This document shows positions 54,020 to 63,860 of a stretch of 64,000 nucleotides of DNA, piece by piece. The position numbers and the translations under genes were made by a program. The notes beneath the pieces were generated by a model. The model made no database searches. It was not told where the DNA came from and saw nothing but the letters and a program-made list of their open reading frames with translations. Every line of letters starts with the position of its first letter. The first letter of the stretch is position 1. The stretch lies in assembly GCA_030142905.1 (NCBI GenBank), contig JASJOG010000006.1, positions 467,501-531,500 on the forward strand. Direction: 5' to 3'. The DNA is from Heliopora coerulea. Its lineage: Eukaryota; Cnidaria; Anthozoa; Scleralcyonacea; Helioporidae.

Positions 54020-54448
54020 TTATTCATCTTCATTTTTAGGTTTTGGTTCAGCGGAGCGCTGACCGGAGGGAATGTTAACATGTTCGTTTTTTAAATTAAT
54101 TAATGAAGCAATTATTTTATCTTTTTCTGTGTCATTTTTATTTTCATTTTCAAGAGACTTTAATAATTTTAAATGACTATTATTTTCTGAAAAATTAACC
54201 TCTTCAACAGAATTACTTCCAAAATTCGCACCAGCTTCAAAATCTTTAAAACCGATATCAACATGCGCACCAATTCTAAAACCGCTTTTTTTAACTTTTC
54301 TAAAATTTATTGGAGGATACCCATGAAGGTTAATATCTGAACGTCCAAGACTTGAACCTGATTTTCTGTCTTCATAATTTTGAATACGCGAAGCGTGTGA
54401 AGTATTCGAAGTATTTTCACTTTTTGTTTTTGAAATACAATGACCCAT
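54020..54448 (-). CDS. Predicted N-myristoylated Polinton protein, 142 residues
   Basis: The N-terminus MGHCISKTKS fits the N-myristoylation rule (Gly2, small residue Ser6, Lys7) with a Cys4 suitable for palmitoylation. The rest is polar, with FRIGAHVDIGFKDFEAGANF in the middle and an acidic end. A GC-rich hairpin (54048-54062, TCAGCG-GAG-CGCTGA) encodes part of the C-terminal SGQRSAEP. It is the only minus-strand gene on the right side, between the ATPase block and the terminal repeat, with TATAAATAAATG upstream. Membrane targeting is inferred. The function is unknown. Confidence 0.65.
   Translation of the reverse strand: MGHCISKTKSENTSNTSHASRIQNYEDRKSGSSLGRSDINLHGYPPINFRKVKKSGFRIGAHVDIGFKDFEAGANFGSNSVEEVNFSENNSHLKLLKSLENENKNDTEKDKIIASLINLKNEHVNIPSGQRSAEPKPKNEDE
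54048..54062. repeat. GC-rich hairpin near gene end
   Basis: TCAGCG-GAG-CGCTGA, a perfect 6-bp stem with a 3-nt loop. A second one (ACGC-GAA-GCGT) lies at 54386-54396 in the same gene. Confidence 0.75.
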
Positions 54449-54461
54449 TTATTTATAATGA

Positions 54462-54600
54462 TTAATTTTGAGAATACAATAAATTTAATTCATTTTGAGA
54501 ATGTGATAAATTTAATTCATTTTGAGAATACAATAAATTTAATTCATTTTGAGAATGTGATAAATTTAATTCATTTTGAGAATGTGAGAAAATTAGGTAA
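54462..54600. repeat. 27-bp direct repeat, right subterminal region
   Basis: About five copies of a 27-bp unit TTTAATTCATTTTGAGAAT plus an eight-base end alternating between GTGATAAA and ACAATAAA. The Asn/Leu/Ser-rich frame across it is an artefact. Confidence 0.9.
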
Positions 54601-54810
54601 ATTTGAGAATCCGGTTTGAACCAGATTTGGCAAGCTATGAAAATGATTGACAGTTTTTTAGAAACCGGAAGTAATTTCTTGTAATTTGATGATGCCATAG
54701 AAATGATTGGCAGGTGATGACGTCATCACCAATTACCGGAAATTGATACAATTTTTGAAAACTCATTAAAATTCATAAAATGTGCCAGAATCCCCATCAT
54801 ATAGACTACT
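54601..54810 (-). repeat. Polinton right terminal inverted repeat
   Basis: Inverse counterpart of 36793-36978, with small gaps. It also carries a TGACGTCA palindrome (54718-54725) and CCGGAAGTAATTTC. Confidence 0.9.
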
Positions 54811-54816
54811 GTGTGT

Positions 54817-55177
54817 AATAGAACTGTATTCCGAGAGGAATACAATTAAAGCGAAAATTGTTTTTAGGTTTTAAAGCGAAGAGTCTACGGCACAATTGTT
54901 TTCTAGGGGCTACCATTTAGTATCATTTGACGTGTCTTTATTTACAAACGTTCCTCTCCCTTAACTTGGGATACCATGATTTTAGGGCCTGGTTGTTACT
55001 ATGCTATATTTCCGGCAGGAATTAAAGATTGAAAAACGTCTTCATTGTTATGGATAGTCATATCGTTCAGCTTAGATTTTCTCCCATGAAGTCCAGTAAG
55101 GGCCACCCCTTACGGGTCCGTTGTAACTACAAGAGAAAACCAGAGAACCCAGAGAAAACCTAGGTAAAAATTTCAAA
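54817..55177. other. Right flank of the Polinton
   Basis: No gene or named repeat is seen. Confidence 0.4.
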
Positions 55178-55325
55178 GGTTGGTAACTCATGACTGATCT
55201 CAAAGAATTCCAACATTTCGAGCAAAGGCTCCTCGTCAGAGAAAGAACTTGTTCTGACGAATGGCCTTTGCTGGAAACGTTGGATTTCTTTGAGATCAGT
55301 CACGACAGTTACCAACCTTTGAAAT
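55178..55325. repeat. Head-to-head Penelope-type LTR ends
   Basis: AAAGGTTGGTAACTCATGAC on the left is mirrored by the complementary ...GACAGTTACCAACCTTTG on the right. Both arms carry GAATTCCAAC and the TCTGACGA...CCTTTGCT...GAAA motif also seen at 8.0 kb. No endonuclease coding is left. Confidence 0.6.
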
Positions 55326-55904
55326 TTTTACCTTTATTGACACTGTCTACACAGTACTCTATTTTTCTGTCATTGACCGGAGAAAACCTACCTGAAGGGG
55401 CCCAAAGCGGCCTGCCCTTGCGATTTAATTTTACGCGAACCTCAAGATGGCGGATACTTACCATGACAGCCTGAGAACTATTCGCGCTTGCGTTATATTT
55501 TTATTCAACATGTCCTCCAGCCTAAGATTCAGGTTAAGGGTTGTTTACACCTGCGATTTTACACATTGCGATGGTCATCCTGGTGTATGTAATAAACCCA
55601 TGACAGTCTATGAAGCAAGATATCCGCTCATGATTCTATGTAGTTTGTCCTCGACACTCGCGTCAGTTAAACACATACTCCAAGATGTCAATCGCAAGGC
55701 ATAAAATCGCTCGTGTAAACACAGGGATGGCGGAGCCGGGGGGGCTGCGAGGGCTGTAGCCTGCCCCACTTTTTTCCAAATGTAATCTTGAAACAACTAC
55801 GCTTTAAAACACTATTGAAATTTCCCAGAGAAGCATACAAAATGCTGTATTTTTATCCCAAGCCCCCCACTCGTAATTCCGCTCCTCCGTCCCTGAAACA
55901 GCCT
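55326..55904. other. Repeat-rich intergenic DNA
   Basis: No gene. A short inverted pair, CTCAAGATGGCGGATACTTAC (near 55440) and GGTAAGCATCCGCCATCTTG (near 56062), brackets the telomere-like tract and suggests one MITE of about 640 bp. Confidence 0.45.
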
Positions 55905-56010
55905 TTTAGGATTAGGGTTAGGATTGGGTTAGGATTAGCTCCAATTCTCCATAATCTTGACTCTAAACCTAATCCTAACCCTAAACCGAATCCTAACCTG
56001 AATCTTAGGT
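55905..56010. repeat. Telomere-like tracts in inverted orientation
   Basis: GGATTAGGGTTAGGATTGGG on one side and CCTAATCCTAACCCTAAACC on the other flank a 40-bp centre, so degenerate TTAGGG units face each other. Confidence 0.7.
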
Positions 56011-56171
56011 GAGACAACATATTGGATTATAGCGTGAGAGCCAATAGTTCTCAGGCTCTCACGGTAAGCATCCGCCATCTTGAAGTGAGCGTAAATTAAA
56101 ATCGCCCGCCCCTCTAAAAGCCCTGGGCCACCACCAACTTGCAGAGTCATGTATTTATCAACCTCAATTAA

Positions 56172-58214
56172 GGTGGTATAGCACTCTTAACATTTCAAAA
56201 AGGCGATTTTTTGGAATTATAAAACTTAACATTATTAAACATGACTTTTTCATTCCTAGTAGCTATTTTCTTGATTTCGACAACTTAAAAGGATTAAATA
56301 TTTTAAAAAATTGCCAATACTTTTAACTGTCCTTTAGCAACAGCCATAGCAACGAATTGTTATTGTCAAATTGCTATCACTGGACTGTTTCTGCAATGAT
56401 TCTAAACCACCTCTCCCTCCTTATTGTAAGATTCAAATCCATTTTACTGTGTGTTAACGTGAGGTGACCAGCGGTAGGTTGTGATTTTGGCGCGCAGTGG
56501 ATTGTTTTCTTTGCGAGAGACGATGGTAATGAAGGTCAGTCGCAGGATTTGTGGCTGCTTCGTCAAGCACGAAATTCGGTTCCTCCTTAACAGTCGCAGC
56601 TAGCCTAAGGGACATCATGTAAAATCAGAGGATAGTCGATCTGCCAGAAGCCTTTCAAAGAATCGAGAGGTGCCTTTATTCGTCGAGAATTTGCTCCCGA
56701 CGTGAGCGTTCTCGGCAGAGGCGCGACTGAGAGTCGTAATAGGTTTAGGGCTGTAGGTCTGTGAAAAAATTTTTTGAAAAATTTAGAGTGGCATATCTTT
56801 TAGATATGTAGTAGAGTCTCTCGCCTAGGATATGTTTGGCTTTGTGGTTTCGAGCCCGATATATTATATATAGTATAAGATATATCACATGAAAGGGGGA
56901 AGGTGGGTGCTGTTGAAGATATACAGAATTACCCATAATGCAATAGAGGCATAACATGGCTATAGCGTGATAAGGCTATGCCATCCATGTACACAAGGGC
57001 GTGTTATGCGTGATCACTGCATGCTATCGTGCACACCTCCACAATAAGCGAATCAGTGCGTTTGTTTAGATGATTGTAAAGGGGGGGACGAAGGTGGGGA
57101 AATCGGTCTGTTCCGAAATTGACTGAGATGTTGGAGCGAATTGAAAGTATAGTTGGATGAGTAATTTTGAAAAATGAAAAGCAGGTCCATTCATGCATGA
57201 GACGAGCACGGAAACATTTTCAAAATTATTATGGCATTGCCATAAGAAGCAGCACTGGAAACCTTGCTGAAATGAAAAGCAATATCCTTGCTTCTCTCTT
57301 TCATTGTGCTTCCACTGACAAGCGGCCGTTTGTCGGAGTTTGTCGGAGGCAATGTTTTTAAGCTAGGAGTGTATGATGCTGTGGCCCACTTTAACATTGG
57401 TGGGAGGGCTACTGTTGAGATTTTGGAATGGCTGGGAATGAATCCAGGAGCATTTAGTCTTGGTGGACTTCAACAAACAGATTCCGTTCGTGTAAGCAGA
57501 GCGAACTACAAACCATCAGATGTTGTAAAAACACGCAGGAAGTTCCTCGGAGGAAAAAGGAAGAGGCAAGGAGACAAGAACCAGGAGAGAGAAGGGGCAA
57601 CCTATTCAACAGGATCATTTTAACAGCTTTTTGACTTTATTTGGTCTGTAATGTATCGTTGATCCTCTTAAAAATTTGTTTGAAAACTTTAAACTCAATT
57701 TTCTAAGTTTGCTGTCTTTCTCGTTGCCAAAAACTCTCCTGTACTTAATATTTGTCCAATTGGTGTCAAATTTTCAGCATTTGTCAACAACAAATAGGTG
57801 TATGATGTGAACCTCAACAATCACTCATATAAGAAACAGTTTTTGAAAAAAACGATCACTATATCTGTTGTATCGAACTGTGTTTTGCAGCAGTTACAAA
57901 TAAATTAAAATTTCACGACGTAAAGCTTCTAATCACTTCTTTCTTTAGGTTCATGTCATGGGTACATGTATTGAGGCTCTATTGAACTTAGTTTTGCATT
58001 TGTCTAGTCTTTACTTTAGTCCCTATAATTTTTTGGCATAAGTGCCCTAAATTTCACCATAGGGGGTAGTATCTTCACCATAGGTGAGCATGGAAACAAC
58101 ATGCTCATAAATGGCTGATTTTGCATCAGTAACTTATTTCCTATCTGTTGCACCAGAAATATGTTGTGAAAAACTCAAATTAAAAAATTTTGTTTTCAAG
58201 AGTAGCATATCACC
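56172..58214 (+). mobile_element. TTAA-flanked DNA transposon remnant, possibly Kolobok-type
   Basis: Flanked by TTAA on both sides (56168-56171 and 58215-58218). The left end GGTGGTATAGCACTCTTAAC is imperfectly mirrored by GAGTAGCATATCACC at the right. Inside, plus-strand frames at 57167-57360 and 57288-57623 look like the C-terminal part of a transposon protein. TTAA duplication occurs in Kolobok and piggyBac elements; the ends fit Kolobok better. The coding part is too decayed to be certain. Confidence 0.55.
57167..57623 (+). pseudogene. Transposon protein C-terminal fragment
   Basis: Two overlapping frames: NYYGIAIRSSTGNLAEMKSN in one and then FKLGVYDAVAHFNIGGRATV, EILEWLGMNPGAFSLGG and a basic end (RRKFLGGKRKRQ...GATYSTGSF) in the next. 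I recognise this as a repeat-borne family of cnidarian transposon proteins but cannot name it securely. Frameshifted and truncated. Confidence 0.5.
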
Positions 58215-58218
58215 TTAA

Positions 58219-61200
58219 ATTAGAAGTTTTCATCATTACAAATGTGAGAGATGACGTATTTCAGTGAAATCCGAAGCAGGTGTAACCAGCTAAATTAACT
58301 AAGGTCTAATTGCCCCACCCCTCACAACTAGAAATGCCTTTAGTTATGCCACTTCGCTCGAGATACTTAAAATTTTAAGTGGCGGTTCATAGAGTCTCTT
58401 TCAGCCCAATAATCGAAATGAGCGAGAAGTTCAGCGAAGAGAAAAGTTGCGAATCCGCTTCGAGTCATTGTTCACGGCACAATCTTTTCTCTGTCCTGTT
58501 TAGCCTTTTCCTGCATGAATTCTTTTTCTTTTAGTTCTTTGTTCTTTTATTTGTTTTGTTGTGGTAGCTTGTCGTACAATAATTGTATGTGGGAAAGGGT
58601 TAGAAAACTTTCAAATGTCACTTCCTGTTTCCACGGTGTAGAGGCTCCGTCCTAGACTAACATTGCGCCGTATCTCAGACTGTGCCCCACAGCTTGACTG
58701 TATTCTTATTATAGCTGTGCTTGATGACAAGGTTTCCTAGTCTCGTAATTGCGCCAAGTCATTAAATACTCCTGTTCTGATGGAATATCAGTTGGTAGAG
58801 AACATTCATTTCCCTGTAGCCTCAGTGCAGATGATAATTGTGTTTGCTCGTGTTAAATCACCCTTGGAACTTCAGTGCATTAAGAGCTTTTGTGCGAGCA
58901 GAAACGAGCATCTGCAGTCAGGCCAAATTCTCTACAACTTTAACGACTGATATTTCAACCTCACATGTGACACATGGACGAACTTCGTTCGCATGATGAA
59001 CCATAGGAGTATGGTTTCAACCCCATACAGGATCTGAGAAATTACTTTCTTTGTCTATCGAACTTTCGAAGCTCACCGTACCTGGTTCCTTTCATTGACG
59101 AAATTCAAGCTTGCGAGTGATACCAAGTATCGTCTACCTATGTTTGATTCCTCACGAGATAGCGCTGGAAATTTGTTCATTCAATCACAGAGTCCTGCAG
59201 TCGCAAACAATGCTGACTAATTGATTGATAAACGCTCGTCAAGCTCTAACCTCAAAAAAACGATTTCTGCACCCCAGGCAGGTGGGTGAACCCTCAACCT
59301 TCTGATGAGTGGTGATCACCTGTAAGATACTCCCAGTTCCCACATTTACAACAACAGTCACTACGCTGACTAGTGCTCGTTAGAAAGAGAATATTCACCG
59401 TTCACTGCTCGTTTGCGCCAACCAGGGGTTGATCCACTTCCTCCCGAGCAAATGGATGCTGAGCTACTTACAATGTTAGACACCAGTCTGCCAGTTCCTT
59501 GGTTTCTAGAGTAGTTTTCAGAAGATAATAATAAATGGTCGACACTAAAACGTAACCAATGAGACCAGGTAACCGTGTGGAGATTTCCTGATATCCTTTT
59601 ACCTAAGATTGAGGATAATCGCGAAATGTCAGTGGTCCTAAGATTCAAAATTATCCTGAATGTTATGGTTAGGACTAGGATTAGAGTTGGGTTAGGGTTA
59701 GGGTTAGGGTGAAAATTCGAGTTCAAATTAGGGTCCTAACCCTAACCCTAACGCTAATCCTAACCCTAATCTTAATCCTAACAGTTGACGTGTTACCGCT
59801 TGTGACATTCTAACTTAAACCCCGACGATTTTTTTTTCCAAAAAGTTATCAAATAAAGTATTTAATTTTCCAGTCCCAGCCTCCAAACGGTCACCTGTTC
59901 TCAGTGGTTACGTTCTAGTGCCGACCAGGATTAAACATTACCACCAATGTCAATGACTATTCGATCAGACAGCAAGGTCAGCGGCCTCACGACTGTCACT
60001 TTTGCTAAAGATATTTATGCGAAGTTCAAATCGTGAGCCAGGCTAAGCACACTATCTGTTTTCGTTGCGTTGGCGTTGTTTGGGCGAGGCACCGCCGGTG
60101 AAAGCACGTGGAAGAACCAGGTTGAGGATCAGATTCTAAGCGATTGAAGACAAATAAATCAGTCTCTGGTACGTCTTACAATCAAGGACGGATAAAGTGT
60201 GTTTCGGGTCCGGGTGGATCTAACTACATCGTCTCTTTACTTTGCCTCCTATCCTCCCACCAGAATTTTTGGCCAGAGGCTACTAGAATTTGTCTTTGTT
60301 AATGCCAACATTTGAGCATCACTTCAAATCTGTCTAATAAAAACATTTTAAACGTGTTTATGCTCTGTTGTGAACTGAATATGAAAGACAATGTTACTGC
60401 TCAGAAGTCTTACTTAACACCGCTTTATTTTTGTCTTACATGAGCGCAAAGCTTGTCATTAGGCCGCAAAAACATCGAAGATGCGTTGGAGGTTTTCATT
60501 GGGGTTCGATACTCTTGTCTTCCCTAAAATCTAAAATTAGTATGAGGTATCAGTTTTGCCAGTTCCGTCGCTAAGAACGTCATAACAGAAAGTTGGGCTC
60601 AAATGTGATCATCGTATAGTCAAGTTTGTTTCGATAATCTTAATTACGCAATTAAATTCTACAGAACGAATTCGTCTCATTTGCATTATTCGTCTGAGTC
60701 AAGGGCTTGCCCTACACATCTCTGCGATAGAAATCCCCCCTAGTTCATTTTCTGTCTTTAAATACAAATTCCCAAGATGTCTCAGATGTTCCCAACAAAG
60801 TCTCAGAATATTAGACAGAGATCTGCCGCAATGGACAGCAAATATCTATGTTGAAAATATAACCACTGGCACGAATAAAAATGCTCCCTCGCACTTGCTG
60901 ACAAGCAGGAAATGAAATATTACACTCGCGATTAAAAGAATAATTGTTGTTCCAGTGCTCTCTACGATTGTCATTAAGATTAAATGTTGCATTTTGACGG
61001 ATATTGTTCCTCGGAGTGACTGTTTACTTTGTCCGATCATAATGTTTCGGCAATCTATGCCGCTTCGATTCACAGAGTGACATTTAAACGGGACCTATCC
61101 TTAAAATAATGTATTCATGAAACACAGCTGTCTCTAAAAAGGTCCAATCAAGAGGTTTAACTCTAGCTCAATAAAGTTGTTCTACATGGAGAACTAGATG

Positions 61201-61327
61201 ACGACAGTTGTTGGATCGAGATAAGAAATAACTTTCTGGTCCGAGTAAACCCTAACTTTTAAATCTTTATTTCATCGGTAAAATTGTTGCAAGCGAGGAA
61301 CCAGGCGGGAAACTCAATCTTAGAACA
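58219..61327. other. Intergenic DNA
   Basis: No gene is recognised. Contains the telomere-like inverted tracts at 59655-59785. Short open frames have no domain character. Confidence 0.4.
59655..59785. repeat. Telomere-like tracts in inverted orientation
   Basis: GGGTTAGGGTTAGGGTTAGG is followed after about 25 bp by CCTAACCCTAACCCTAACGC, again two opposed TTAGGG-type tracts. Confidence 0.8.
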
Positions 61328-61486
61328 AATATTAATGCCCAGCAAAGTACACGCAATAAGGCCATGATTGACAAAAGAAATAAGTTTATTAACAAGACTA
61401 ACGTTTCGTTGCGTCTCGCAATAATAAACTTATTTCTTTTATAAATCACGGCCTTATTGCGTGTACTTTGCTGGGCATTAATATTT
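61328..61486. repeat. Inverted repeat with about 62-bp arms
   Basis: AAATATTAATGCCCAGCAAA through AATAAGTTTATT (61328-61391) is mirrored at 61423-61486. The loop of about 30 bp contains ACGTTTCGTTGCGT. A few mismatches are present. It adjoins the 3' side of the LINE remnant. Confidence 0.8.
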
Positions 61487-61589
61487 ATTTCATCGATAAA
61501 ATACATATCGTATGTTACATTGTTAAAAGAATGATATAATACAAATAGCTTTCAAATACCAGTCAACATTTTCAATGACTAAATTGCTA

Positions 61590-63330
61590 ATCCATGTTTA
61601 AAAATTAAACGATCCTTAAAACAGTTTTTATATCTAATGGTGTTAACTTTTGGCTTTGGAATATGTTTCCCTCTAAGGTTATATGTTGTGTTCATTATCT
61701 TTGGCAAAATATTGTATAATGGATGGTTCTCTAATTTTCTAACTTTAGTAAAAATCTTTCAATCCTGGTCATTTAACAATTGTTCGATTTCAATATGGTA
61801 AGAAATATACCTACGCTTTTTGCACCAAACTAAAAAGTGTTGAACATTATTAAGCTCGGCTCCATAAACGGACAAACCATATGTAATATCAGGCATGACT
61901 AATGCATGAAATAAGTAGTCTATTTCGTCTTGACTATAACCCTCTTTCCGAAGAGACCTTAATACAAAGAGATTTATTGGCTTTAATTAATTTGTTTCGA
62001 ATATGAAAATTGAATCTGCCATTGGATTGAAACGTTATTCCTAAAATAGACAATTCATTGCATTGAGGAATATTATGGAGGCTTTCATACTGTTCTATAT
62101 TTCTTTTTCTCCGAAAAGTAAGTGCTCGACATTTCTTTGGGTTACAGATCATTTTATTTTGATTTGCCCATTTTGAGAAATTCTTGATCTGCATGACTTG
62201 AGTTACCCTCTTGGCTTTTACTTACTGGAACTACAATTGTGGAATCATCTGCATACTTGACTAAAAAATCATCACCAATTGTGAGATCATTTATAAATAC
62301 ATTGAATAAATGTGGGCCACTAACACTTCGCTGTGTCGTCCCTCTTTTGACATACTTCCAATCGCAGGCAATCCCCTTCGAGGAAACACGTTGGTTTCTA
62401 TTTTGAAGAAAGCTAATATACCAATTAATAATATTCGGGTGAAGAGGGAGAGTCTTGAGTTTTTCACATAATAACCAATGATTAACAGAGTCGAACGCTT
62501 TTGAGAAATCCATTACGAATAGTCTACCTGCTCTGACGTCATTATTGTCCAAATGACCATATACCATATCCTGAATAGAAAGCAGAGCATCAATACAACT
62601 ACCTCCTTCTTGAAAAGCAAACTGATTATCGCAGAGATGCCTTTCTACAGTAGCCTTACAAAAAATTCTATAAACTGACTTCTCAAAAACCCTTGCCACT
62701 GCTGGTGTAACATTAATGCCACGGTAGTCTGAATCTTGCACAGGAATGTCAACCTTAGGAAGTGGGTCAATATTAGCTTCTTTCCATGCACATGGCCACG
62801 TCTGGGAGCACAGCGACAAATTCCACAGATAGAGTACAACTGGAGTTAGTTCAGCTGCATAATCCCGCCATACCCAGTATGGGATCTCATCTGGTCCAAG
62901 GGCAGTTTTCTTGATGCTAGCAAGTGACATAAGAACCTAATGTGATGTAAACTGTGGAATATCCGTAGTACAAGTTACTATAATAGGTTCCGGGGCTTTA
63001 TAATTCGGGTCAAAACAAAGATTTCCAAAATAATCATTGAGTCGATTCAAAGTTTCAACATCTAACACCGGCCGAGGAAAATGCCTTCGATTAGAAAGTT
63101 TATCTACTTTATTCCACCATACTCAAGAGCCAACGTGTCCCATATTTTTCCTGCTCCTGTTTTTCGATATTAACTCACCAATCTTTTTATTTAAAATTTG
63201 TATATTTTCACGATTAGTGAGCTTGGATCTCTTCTTAAGTAAATATTTAAATATTCCTTTCATTTTGTCCAATCTGTTATTTGAAGCAGAACAGAGTGGA
63301 CAAAAACTCTTCACTCATCCTTAAGGCATA
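61590..63330 (-). pseudogene. Non-LTR retrotransposon reverse transcriptase, frameshifted
   Basis: From 62930 downward: KKTALGPDEIPYWVWRDYA (RT start), ANIDPLPKVD, YRGINVTPAVARVFEKSVY, QFAFQEGGSCIDALL, FVMDFSKAFDSVNH, GPHLFNVFINDL and the catalytic KYADDST. A frameshift near 62180 moves the thumb (FSKWANQNKMICNPKKCRAL) to the next frame (62194-61934). Further frames to about 61590 continue the C-terminus (YISYHIEIEQLLND, KLENHPLYNILPKI, FKDRLIF). Upstream, 63314-63123 holds the basic linker. A 5' endonuclease is not seen. Inactive. Confidence 0.85.
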
Positions 63331-63402
63331 ACGGAACTAGGGAGCAGACATTTTGTCAGTCGTGGTGTTTGGCTCCCTGAGGAGTAACACACACATCACG
63401 AC

Positions 63403-63860
63403 TAGAAGCGGCTCCAGGAATTAAATATTATTTTGGGAGGTGCACGAAGGATCTTGAGTGGGCATAAAAGTTGAGTTCGACAGCGGCAAACTTTGTTTAC
63501 TGTCTCCGCAACCGTTTAATGAAGATTTTGTTGTTTGTGTGTATTTCATCTTATTGTATTTCCACCTAATGCCGGCAGGCAGGTCGAACACAAAATATCT
63601 ACGATCAGCGGTCGAACGGCTCATTACCTCATTCAACATCAACGCAGTGCTTATTATACTTTTTTTACAATCAGTATGCCAGAATTGTGTTGAACAGAAA
63701 CTTTCTTGAAGACGCACTGATATTTTGCTATTACAGCTCAATTAAGCAGGGAAAATTATGCAAAATAGCAGAATCACCAATATTTTTTGGGTGGGCACGC
63801 TAAATTTTTGGGTGGGCAGATGCCCACCTAGGCTCCATCCTGGCGCCGCCGGAACTGATA
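63403..63860. mobile_element. Possible hAT-type MITE
   Basis: GCGGCTCCAGGAATT at the left and TCCTGGCGCCGCCGGAACTG at the right are imperfect inverses, and TGGGTGGGCA repeats lie near the right end. No clear 8-bp duplication is visible. The frames inside have no domain. Confidence 0.4.

Larger units (their letters stand above)
36793..54810. mobile_element. Polinton/Maverick (adintovirus-like) element, complete ends, 18,018 bp
   Basis: The element begins AGTAGTGTATA and ends TATAGACTACT. It is flanked by GTGTGT on both sides (36787-36792 and 54811-54816), a 6-bp target duplication with 5'-AG ends as known for Polintons. It encodes protein-primed DNA polymerase B, a chromodomain integrase, a packaging ATPase, a probable double-jelly-roll capsid protein and about thirteen further genes, which is the Polinton/adintovirus core set. 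It is strongly AT-rich relative to its flanks. Five genes carry single small lesions (PolB 3' end, integrase, the 288-residue lectin, and in-frame stops in the 489-residue and roughly 140-residue proteins). The copy can therefore hardly be autonomous, although capsid and ATPase genes are intact. No adenain-like protease was recognised. Confidence 0.96.

Noticed and set aside
54462..54698. Asn/Leu/Ser repeat protein on the minus strand
   Set aside because: Encoded by the 27-bp subterminal repeat of the Polinton.
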